Origin: Clostridia bacterium
GTDB taxonomy: Bacteria > Bacillota > Clostridia > Oscillospirales > CAG-382
NCBI GenBank assembly: GCA_900757905.1
Contig: CAAEPN010000025.1
Location: 1 to 25,972 of the forward strand
DNA: 25,972 nucleotides
Direction: 5' to 3'
Shown: positions 16,572 to 23,341 of the stretch, piece by piece
Position numbering within the stretch: the first letter of the stretch is position 1
Layout: the number at the start of each line of letters is the position of its first letter
Position numbers and translations under genes: made by a program
The notes under the pieces: model-generated
What the model was told of the DNA's origin: nothing
The model's input: the letters and a program-made list of their open reading frames with translations, nothing else
Databases searched by the model: none

Positions 16572-17954
16572 ATGAAAGCGATCAACAGCTGGAGCTTTCG
16601 GCCGTATGCCGAGCTGCACCGTCCGCAGCGCGGACTTGCTCCATACATTTGCCGTCTTGCACCGGATGAAAACGGCTTCACAGTGGATTTTATCGATAAC
16701 GGCACAGCGGATGATGAATATCTTGTCTGTTTTCGTAAACGCGGCGAGGGAAGCTTTGAGAGCGTGAAGCCGATCCGAAAAAGCGATTTTTTTACAGCGC
16801 GGATAGAGTGCGGCGCTCCGTTTGACTACGAAGTTTATGTAAACAGAGCGGATGGCGCGCGTTCATCGGTGCGCTTAGTGCGTACTGGCGGCGTACCCGG
16901 CACAGTCATTAACTATCTTCATCCGGAGGATGAGGAATGTGCCTTTTCCGGCAGGTATCTTTGTTCGCCGTCCTTATTAAAGCTGCCGGACGGGACGATA
17001 CTTGCTTCCATGGACGTGTATTCCGGCGATTCTGCACAAAATCTGACGCTTTTGTACCGTTCTTTAGATGGCGGCGAAAGCTTTGAATATCTGGCCGAGC
17101 TGTTCCCGTGCTTTTGGGGCAAATTGTTTTTAGACGGCGGAAAGCTGTATATGCTTGGCGTTTCGCGCGAATATGGCGATCTGCTTATCGGGCGCTCCGA
17201 AGATGGCGGAAGGAACTGGGGCATGCCGACCGTGCTGTTTCGCGGTTCGGGTTTTGCAAAGGAGTGCGGCATACACCGCGCACCAATGCATGTGGAGCAT
17301 TCGCACGGTCTTGTGATGACGGATGTACAGTACGGCACATGGAGCAAATGCTTTGGCGATTTTGTCTTGTCGGCAAAGGAGGGAACGGACTTACTAAAGC
17401 CGGAAAATTGGACGGCAAGCCGGGTGTGGCTTCCGAAAGATTCCGGAGATCCCGAGGTAAGCCGTTCTTATGGCGGTATCGAGGGGTGCATCGTGCCCGC
17501 ACCCGACGGCCGGGTCTACGATATTCTGCGCTATGCGTCCGGCAAGCTTTTAAAGTTAGGCTTTGACCCGGAAGACCGCGAAGGAGAGCTGACGTTTGAA
17601 GGGTTTATTCCGTGCCCGATCAACGAATCGAAAGCGGATATTCTGTATGATGAAAAATCCGGCTATTATTGGATGATTGCAAGCTTTAAAGCGAAACAGC
17701 CGGCGACTAACCGCAATCTGCTGTCGCTCTTGTATTCGAAAGACCTGGAAGATTGGCAGCTTGCAGAGCATCTTATCGACTTTCGTGACAGTGACCCGGA
17801 AAAGATAGGTTTTCAGTATGTGAGCTTTATCATAGACGGCGACGATATACTTTACGAATCGCGGACGGCCTTTAACGGCGCACACAGCTTTCACGACAGT
17901 AACTATGCAACCTTTCATTGCGTGAAGGCGTTCAGACGGTTTGCGGAAAAGTAA
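16572..17954 (+). CDS. Asp-box beta-propeller protein, sialidase-superfamily-like
   Basis: This 460-aa protein is probably a six-bladed beta-propeller related to sialidases (BNR/Asp-box proteins). Two Asp boxes are visible: RSLDGGESF at residues 163-171 and a canonical RSEDGGRNW at 208-216. LCSPSLLKLPDGTILASMDVYSG precedes them, as in exo-sialidase-like and other propeller glycosidases. A clear arginine triad cannot be assigned by eye, so sialidase activity itself is unproven. No signal peptide is present, so it acts inside the cell. The ATG follows GGGAGGG. It has its own promoter and a strong terminator. Location beside AraC regulators and rhamnosidases suggests a glycosidase role. Confidence 0.65.
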   Translation: MKAINSWSFRPYAELHRPQRGLAPYICRLAPDENGFTVDFIDNGTADDEYLVCFRKRGEGSFESVKPIRKSDFFTARIECGAPFDYEVYVNRADGARSSVRLVRTGGVPGTVINYLHPEDEECAFSGRYLCSPSLLKLPDGTILASMDVYSGDSAQNLTLLYRSLDGGESFEYLAELFPCFWGKLFLDGGKLYMLGVSREYGDLLIGRSEDGGRNWGMPTVLFRGSGFAKECGIHRAPMHVEHSHGLVMTDVQYGTWSKCFGDFVLSAKEGTDLLKPENWTASRVWLPKDSGDPEVSRSYGGIEGCIVPAPDGRVYDILRYASGKLLKLGFDPEDREGELTFEGFIPCPINESKADILYDEKSGYYWMIASFKAKQPATNRNLLSLLYSKDLEDWQLAEHLIDFRDSDPEKIGFQYVSFIIDGDDILYESRTAFNGAHSFHDSNYATFHCVKAFRRFAEK

Positions 17955-17957
17955 AAT

Positions 17958-17987
17958 AAAAAAGCACTTCGAAAGAAGTGCTTTTTT
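17958..17987. terminator. Bidirectional terminator between Asp-box gene and tRNA-Val
   Basis: AAAAAAGCACTTC, a GAAA loop and GAAGTGCTTTTTT form a 13-bp stem with A- and T-runs on both sides, so it can stop both the rightward Asp-box transcript and the leftward tRNA transcript. It directly abuts the encoded CCA end of the tRNA. Confidence 0.88.
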
Positions 17988-18063
17988 GGTGGAGACAGAG
18001 GGACTCGAACCTTCGACCTCACGGATGTGAACCGTACGCTCTAACCAGCTGAGCTATGCCTCC
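17987..18063 (-). tRNA. tRNA-Val (anticodon CAC)
   Basis: This 77-nt tRNA on the minus strand has the acceptor stem GGAGGCA/TGTCTCC, discriminator A and encoded CCA. The D-arm is GCTCAGCTGGTTAGAGC and the T-arm includes GGTTCGAGTCC. The anticodon arm is TACGG-TTCACAT-CCGTG, with anticodon CAC reading GUG valine codons. It has its own consensus promoter and a terminator right after CCA. Confidence 0.95.
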
Positions 18064-18065
18064 AT

Positions 18066-18092
18066 GAAGCGTTCCAAAGAACGCTTTTTTAT
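18066..18092 (+). terminator. Hairpin with T-run beside the tRNA (tRNA leader on the minus strand)
   Basis: AAGCGTTC, a CAAA loop and GAACGCTT are followed by a T-run on the + strand. Read rightward it is a terminator-like hairpin facing the AraC genes. Read leftward it lies in the 5' leader of the tRNA precursor, 3 nt before the mature end, and may be a processing feature. Confidence 0.55.
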
Positions 18093-18102
18093 TTACTCGT
18101 AC

Positions 18103-18131
18103 AGTATAACAGAAACAAAACAAAAAGTCAA
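18103..18131 (-). promoter_or_regulatory. tRNA-Val promoter
   Basis: On the minus strand, -35 TTGACT (18126-18131) and -10 TATACT (18103-18108) are separated by 17 bp, close to full consensus. It sits between the stop of the AraC gene (18139) and the tRNA. Confidence 0.85.
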
Positions 18132-18138
18132 TGCCATT

Positions 18139-19107
18139 TTATGAATTTTTTGACTTTTCTTCGCCGATATCCTCCGTTTTTTCTTTCATTTCCTCTTGAG
18201 TATCGTCTTCCGTATCATATTCTGCGTCCGCTTTTTCTGCTTTCTCGGCCTGTACCAACTCTTGGATCTCGTTTTCCGTGAATTCTCCTGGTGAGAACAT
18301 GCGCCGGTATTCCGACGGCGTTACATTGCGTTCGGCTAAAAATGCCCGATTAAAGGTGCGCAGCGTGTCAAAACCAACCGAAAAGGCGATCTGCGTAATC
18401 GAATCCGCACTGGAGATCAGCTTATGTGCCGCTTCGTCAATGCGTAAGCTGTTGATATACTTGCGGAAATTCTGATGGAAATTGGCTGTAAAAATGCGCG
18501 TAACGGCATGCGGACTCACGTCTAACGCGTCTGCAACCGACTGAATCGAAATATCCGTTTTATAGTGTTCGGCACAGTATTCCAAGATCTGGCGCATGAT
18601 ATCAGGCGTGACCGATTGCTTTTTCGACCATTCGATATGATCCATGAAAATGGCAATGGCTGCTTTTACCATGCTGCGAGCCGTTAAAACGCGCTCCGGC
18701 TTTAAGCGGGGTCTTTGGCTGACATGGGCATGTGGCGATTGAAACAAGTCCCATAGGTAATGCAAGACCGCCCGAACTGTTTCGACCTCCTCCGGCAGCT
18801 CTAAATGAACGATAGGACTGGCCGGAAGGCTTTCAGCCATGCGTTCGGCATAGTCGTTAAAGGTGGCAAGCTCGATAAACAGGATGAAAATGGAGATCAT
18901 ATGTGAGCTTTTGAAGCTGTGGATCTGATGCGGCGCGATAAAAATAGCTTCATCGCGTATGGCCTTGTAGGTGACGCCGTCTACCATAACATCGACTTCG
19001 CCGTCTAATACATACATGATTTCGCAGTGTGTATGAAAATGTGCCGGATAGGTTGCGTCATTGTTATTGTAAATATACAGTGAGGAGTATTCTTGAAATT
19101 CATACAT
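18139..19107 (-). CDS. AraC-family regulator with cupin sensor and acidic tail
   Basis: This 322-aa transcription factor should sense a sugar and control nearby glycosidase genes. The N-terminal cupin has YPAHFHTHCEIMYVLDGEVDVMVDG and FIAPHQIHSF (residues 20-70). The C-terminal double helix-turn-helix (about 180-275) reads ISIQSVADALDVSPHAVTRIF and ITQIAFSVGFDTLRTFNRAF, ending with the family hallmark TPSEYRRMF. Beyond it is an unusual, highly acidic and lysine-rich tail of about 45 residues. The ATG follows AAAGGGGA with an 11-nt spacer. It lies 48 bp downstream of a second AraC gene, apparently in the same leftward transcript. Confidence 0.92.
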   Translation of the reverse strand: MYEFQEYSSLYIYNNNDATYPAHFHTHCEIMYVLDGEVDVMVDGVTYKAIRDEAIFIAPHQIHSFKSSHMISIFILFIELATFNDYAERMAESLPASPIVHLELPEEVETVRAVLHYLWDLFQSPHAHVSQRPRLKPERVLTARSMVKAAIAIFMDHIEWSKKQSVTPDIMRQILEYCAEHYKTDISIQSVADALDVSPHAVTRIFTANFHQNFRKYINSLRIDEAAHKLISSADSITQIAFSVGFDTLRTFNRAFLAERNVTPSEYRRMFSPGEFTENEIQELVQAEKAEKADAEYDTEDDTQEEMKEKTEDIGEEKSKNS

Positions 19108-19155
19108 AGCCGGTTGTTCCCCTTTCTGGTTTGGTACAGGTAAAGGTATTATGGC

Positions 19156-19980
19156 TTATTTGGCTGTATTATGCCGGAATTCGCCGGGCGACTGTCCCAC
19201 GACGCGCCGGAATGTGGCATAAAAGAAATTGGTGTCCGAGTAGCCGACATCGGCGGAAATATCTGAAATTTTCTTGTTGGTATTTGCAAGAAGCCGGCAT
19301 GCTTCATCTATGCGGATCTTGATAAGATATTCCTTGAAGCCCATGCCGGTCTCTGCTTTGAAGCGTCCCGAAAGATAGGGCATACTGTATCCTAACTGCT
19401 TGGAAAGCACGGAAAGCGGCTGGGGCGAGGCATAGTTTTTTGCCGCATAGTCGGCTAAAAACTGAATGGCGTCGCTGTCAAATCCGACGTCGGAAATGCG
19501 GCGCATGGTAGATAGGATGATCTCAATTAAGGTGCAGCGCATCATTTCCAGATAGCCGGGCAGTTTGTTTTCGTACTCGGTGCGCATTTTCTTCATGTAA
19601 GCGCCGATAGAACCGTCATCATCGAAAAACATGACGCCGGAGGGATTCATGCGCAAATTTTCAACGCGCACCTTTAACAGGTAGTGGTTGAGTAGCGTCC
19701 GGAACGAGCGGCAGCTTTCAAAGCTGTTATCTAAAAATTGCGGCTTAAAACGGCAGTTGATGACTTCAATGGTTCCGGAAAGGCTTTTATAGGAATGAAC
19801 GGTATGGTAATCGACGAAAAAATACTGACCGCGGCTGATGTTGTAGCTTTTGTTGCCGATGATATGCACGGCATTGCCGTAAGCAACATAGGCAAGCTCT
19901 AAATAATTGTGTTCATGCGGTTCGACGCTCGTATGATTGCTGACGGAGATCGATAGAACCTCGTCTGAAGAAAAAATCAA
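19156..19980 (-). CDS. AraC-family regulator with cupin sensor
   Basis: This is a 274-aa AraC-type regulator. The N-terminal cupin (about 15-95) has EPHEHNYLELAYVAYG and YFFVDYHTVHSYK. The C-terminal DNA-binding domain (about 170-272) has LSVLSKQLGYSMPYLSGRFKAETGMGF and ISDISADVGYSDTNFFYATFRRVVGQSPGEFR. Translation starts at TTG, supported by AAGGAAGT 8 nt upstream; no ATG fits. It is transcribed from a full-consensus promoter (20122-20150) that overlaps the promoter of the divergent GH106-like gene. Its leader contains a perfect 10-bp direct repeat with a 22-bp period. It is the best candidate for local control of the divergent glycosidase pair. Confidence 0.92.
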   Translation of the reverse strand: MIFSSDEVLSISVSNHTSVEPHEHNYLELAYVAYGNAVHIIGNKSYNISRGQYFFVDYHTVHSYKSLSGTIEVINCRFKPQFLDNSFESCRSFRTLLNHYLLKVRVENLRMNPSGVMFFDDDGSIGAYMKKMRTEYENKLPGYLEMMRCTLIEIILSTMRRISDVGFDSDAIQFLADYAAKNYASPQPLSVLSKQLGYSMPYLSGRFKAETGMGFKEYLIKIRIDEACRLLANTNKKISDISADVGYSDTNFFYATFRRVVGQSPGEFRHNTAK

Positions 19981-20053
19981 GCCGTTTCACTTCCTTAAGC
20001 CGCGTTTTTGCCGATGCCGAAAGAGCGGCCACAGAGGTCGGATATCGCCCGGT

Positions 20054-20085
20054 AACCTTAAAACGGCCATGCAAAAACCTTAAAA
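20054..20085. promoter_or_regulatory. Candidate AraC-type operator (direct repeat, 22-bp period)
   Basis: Two perfect copies of AACCTTAAAA (20054-20063 and 20076-20085) are separated by 12 bp, a 22-bp period or two helical turns. This is the geometry of direct half-sites bound by AraC-family dimers. It lies about 64-95 bp upstream of the predicted GH106 start and inside the leader of the divergent AraC gene, a position suited to activating the former and repressing the latter. Confidence 0.55.
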
Positions 20086-20113
20086 AACTCATGGTTCACT
20101 TTGTGTTTACCAC

Positions 20114-20142
20114 TTGATTTTATTATACAGTTGTGTTATCAT
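20114..20142 (+). promoter_or_regulatory. Candidate promoter of the GH106/GH78 operon
   Basis: A -35 TTGATT (20114-20119) and a -10 TATCAT (20137-20142) have a 17-bp spacer. The start would be near 20149, with a leader of about 76 nt ending in AAAGGGG. It shares the same DNA with the opposite AraC promoter. Confidence 0.6.
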
Positions 20143-20150
20143 AATGTCAA
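20122..20150 (-). promoter_or_regulatory. Full-consensus promoter of the AraC pair
   Basis: On the minus strand, TTGACA (20145-20150) and TATAAT (20122-20127) are separated by 17 bp, a perfect sigma-A match. The start near 20115 gives a leader of about 135 nt before the AraC TTG. It overlaps the rightward promoter completely. Confidence 0.8.
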
Positions 20151-20224
20151 GTATTAAACCGAAATTTACCAATATTTCCCGAAGTAAAACGGTTTTTTTA
20201 GAATGTGCCGAAAGGGGTTTTTAT

Positions 20225-23200
20225 ATGTTTTACAAGAAAAATAAAAAAGAAAGCTTAGAGGACAGTCTGTTCCAAAATCCGACAAGCGAATACCGCGGTG
20301 CGCCATTCTGGGCGTGGAACACAAAGCTTGATAAGAACGAGCTTCTCTGGCAGATCGAAGAACTGCGTAAAATGGGCTTCGGCGGCTTCCATATGCATTC
20401 GCGTTCCGGTATGGCGACCGAATATCTGAGCGAAGATTTCATGGATTTGGTGAAAGCGTGCTGTGAAAAGGCCAAAAAAGAAGATATGCTCGCGTATCTG
20501 TACGACGAGGATCGTTGGCCGAGTGGCTTTGCCGGCGGCTATGTGACCAAAAATCCGAAATACCGCCGCAAGAATCTGTTGTTTACCGTAAATCCGAAGG
20601 AAAATACGGTCGATAAAGAAACCGGCGTTGCTACCGGCGCGCCGTATTTTCTCAGCGCCTATGACGTGGCGCTGAACGAGGACGGCACATTAAAGAGCTA
20701 TGACCGAATCGGCGAGAACGACTCTGCCGCCGGGACGAAATGGTATGTCTATGTCTGCACCATGGGAAAAACCGGCCGCTTTAACGGCGAGACCTATGTC
20801 GATACGCTCGACCCCGAAGCCATCGGCGAATTTATCCGAGTGACCTACGACGCTTACGAAAAAGCCGTAGGCGGCGAATTCGGCAAGACCGTGCCGTCCA
20901 TTTTCACCGACGAGCCGCAGTTTATCCAAAAGAAGGCGCTCCCGTTTGCCGCAAGTAAAAACGATATCGAGCTGCCTTTTACCACCAACCTTGCAGAGAC
21001 CTTCAAAGCGGCCTACGGCATCGACCTTCTCGACCATCTGCCGGAGCTTTTGTGGGATAAGCCGGAGGGCAAGCCGTCGCGCGTGCGATACTTGTATCAC
21101 GACCACATCTGCGAACGCTTTACAGAGGCCTTTTCCGACCAGTGCGGCGCATGGTGCGATAAGCACGGAATCTATCTCACAGGTCACATGATGTGCGAGG
21201 ATACGCTGGAATCCCAGACCAACTGCCTTGGCGAAGCCATGCGCGCATACCGCTCATTCGGCATTCCGGGTATCGACGTGTTATGCGATTCTGATTTGTA
21301 CGCCACGGCCAAGCAGTGCCAGTCGGCGGTTCATCAGTATGCACGCGAGGGCATGGTGTCCGAGCTTTACGGCGTTACCGGCTGGAGCTATGATTTCCGT
21401 GGACATAAATACCAAGGCGATTGGCAGGAGGCGTTAGGCGTTACCGTCCGTGTGCCGCACCTTGCATGGGTCAGCATGAAAGGCTCGGCCAAACGCGACT
21501 ATCCGGCAAGCATCAGCTATCAGTCGTCGTGGCACAAGGAATATCCGTATATCGAAAACCATTTTGCACGCGTCAATACTGCTTTAACACGCGGAAAGCC
21601 GTCGGTCAAGGTAGCCGTTCTGCATCCGATCGAAAGCTATTGGCTGCACTATGGCCCGCAGGAAAACACCGCGGCTTACCGCAGAGAATTGCAGCACAAT
21701 TTTGACAGCGTGACCGAATGGCTGCTCTTTGGCACGGTCGATTTTGACTACATCAGCGAGGGACTTCTGCCGTCGCAGAAGCCGCATGCGGAAAACGGAC
21801 TTCTTTCGGTCGGTGCCATGGAATATGCCGCCGTCGTTATTCCGGGCGTAGAGACCATGCGCGAAACCACCTTAAAGGTTCTCGAAGAATTCGCGGCAGC
21901 CGGCGGAAAGGTCATTTTCATGGGCGATTGCCCGAAATATATTGACGCGGTGGAATCGGATAAGCCGCGTGCGCTTTACGAAAAATCGCAGCGTATCACG
22001 TTTTCGTCTCGGTCGCTGCTTTCGGCGCTCGAAGAGGTGCGCGAGGTCTCTATCCGCAATCAGAACGGCGAGCCGACCGGAAATCTGCTCTATCAGCTGC
22101 GAAACGACGGCAAGGAGCGGTATCTCTTCATCGCGCATGGCAGAAAGCCGAATTCCGTTCCGTGGAATACGCCCGGAAGCGCTTCCGCCCAAGATATCAC
22201 CATTACGGTCAAGGGCGAGTATTTCGTAAAAATTTACGATACGCTCACCGGTGAGATAAGACCGGCAAGCTTCGCCCATAAAAACGGCAATACGGTCATC
22301 CGCTATCGCTTATACGAGCTTGACAGCCTGTTGTTGAAGCTTTCGGAGGAATCTCCTGCAATCGGCGTGATCCCGGCGGCAGAGCCGGAAAAAGAGCGGG
22401 TGCAGACCATCGATTTCCGCGCCGGCGTGGATTATACGCTTGACGAACCGAACGTATTTGTTCTCGATATGGCGCGCATCTCGGAGGACGGCGGCAAGAC
22501 CTATTCAGGACTGGACGAAATGCTGCGGCTCGACATCTATATGCGCCGCAAGTTAAATTATCCCATGGCGAACGGTTACGATAAGCAGCCGTGGCAGATC
22601 CCCGAAGAAACCATTACCGTTTTTCCGCTCTTGAAGTTTGAATTTGAGAGCGAGGTCGAGGTTCCGTGTAAGCTTGCTTACGAGGAAGCCTGCGAGGTCA
22701 CGCTCAACGGCGAGACCGTTCCGGTCGTAAAGGACGGCTATTTCACCGACAAGGCCATTCATACCATGCCGCTTCCGGCTTTGAAAAAGGGCAGAAACGA
22801 GCTGCTTGTCAAAGCGCCTATCGGCAAGCGCGTCAGCCTTGAAAACTACTTCCTTCTCGGCGATTTCGGCGTGCGCGTTACCGGATGCGAAGCGGTCATT
22901 ACGAAAAAGCCGGAAAAGCTTGCGTTCGGCTCGGTCGTTTCCCAAGGACTGCCGTTCTATGGCGCAAATATCACCTATAAGCTGCCGCTTGACGTAACAA
23001 GCGACGGTGATCTGGTAGTTCGCAGCGAGCTTTACCGCGGCGCGCTCATCGGCGCGCGTCTCGACGGCGAAGAGGTCGGTCATATCGTATTCTCACCGTA
23101 TATTTTAAAGATTCCGGATGTCAAAAAAGGTGCGCACACCTTAGAGCTTACGCTGTTCGGTACGCGTCAGAATTCGTTCGGCGCACTGCACAACTGCTCG

Positions 23201-23341
23201 CACGCCAAATGGCAAGGCCCGGATTATTGGTATTCCGGCGGCATTTCGTGGGCGTATGAATATCAGCTTTCCGATATGGGTATTCTCAAATCGCCGTTTA
23301 TCGAAGTGTATGCCGAAAAGAAAAAGGAGCATAATGCATGA
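20225..23341 (+). CDS. GH106-like glycoside hydrolase (putative alpha-L-rhamnosidase)
   Basis: This 1038-aa protein resembles the large alpha-L-rhamnosidase family GH106. The N-terminal catalytic region shows EYRGAPFWAWNTKLDKNELLWQ, MGFGGFHMHSRSGM, AYLYDEDRWPSGFAGG, IFTDEPQF (D229-E230) and GHMMCEDTLESQ, all typical of this (beta/alpha)8-type group. C-terminal beta-sandwich domains follow, for example CEVTLNGETVPVVKDGYF. There is no signal peptide, so it is cytoplasmic, unlike secreted Bacteroides GH106 enzymes. The ATG at 20225 has AAAGGGG 7 nt upstream; an in-frame ATG at 20114 lies in the promoter and is rejected. It is translationally coupled to the following GH78-like gene (ATGA overlap). 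Exact linkage is unknown. Confidence 0.82.
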   Translation: MFYKKNKKESLEDSLFQNPTSEYRGAPFWAWNTKLDKNELLWQIEELRKMGFGGFHMHSRSGMATEYLSEDFMDLVKACCEKAKKEDMLAYLYDEDRWPSGFAGGYVTKNPKYRRKNLLFTVNPKENTVDKETGVATGAPYFLSAYDVALNEDGTLKSYDRIGENDSAAGTKWYVYVCTMGKTGRFNGETYVDTLDPEAIGEFIRVTYDAYEKAVGGEFGKTVPSIFTDEPQFIQKKALPFAASKNDIELPFTTNLAETFKAAYGIDLLDHLPELLWDKPEGKPSRVRYLYHDHICERFTEAFSDQCGAWCDKHGIYLTGHMMCEDTLESQTNCLGEAMRAYRSFGIPGIDVLCDSDLYATAKQCQSAVHQYAREGMVSELYGVTGWSYDFRGHKYQGDWQEALGVTVRVPHLAWVSMKGSAKRDYPASISYQSSWHKEYPYIENHFARVNTALTRGKPSVKVAVLHPIESYWLHYGPQENTAAYRRELQHNFDSVTEWLLFGTVDFDYISEGLLPSQKPHAENGLLSVGAMEYAAVVIPGVETMRETTLKVLEEFAAAGGKVIFMGDCPKYIDAVESDKPRALYEKSQRITFSSRSLLSALEEVREVSIRNQNGEPTGNLLYQLRNDGKERYLFIAHGRKPNSVPWNTPGSASAQDITITVKGEYFVKIYDTLTGEIRPASFAHKNGNTVIRYRLYELDSLLLKLSEESPAIGVIPAAEPEKERVQTIDFRAGVDYTLDEPNVFVLDMARISEDGGKTYSGLDEMLRLDIYMRRKLNYPMANGYDKQPWQIPEETITVFPLLKFEFESEVEVPCKLAYEEACEVTLNGETVPVVKDGYFTDKAIHTMPLPALKKGRNELLVKAPIGKRVSLENYFLLGDFGVRVTGCEAVITKKPEKLAFGSVVSQGLPFYGANITYKLPLDVTSDGDLVVRSELYRGALIGARLDGEEVGHIVFSPYILKIPDVKKGAHTLELTLFGTRQNSFGALHNCSHAKWQGPDYWYSGGISWAYEYQLSDMGILKSPFIEVYAEKKKEHNA

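Noticed and set aside
17958..18092. tRNA 3' end as an attachment site for an integrated element
   Set aside because: No integrase gene and no second copy of the tRNA 3' end were noticed in the window.
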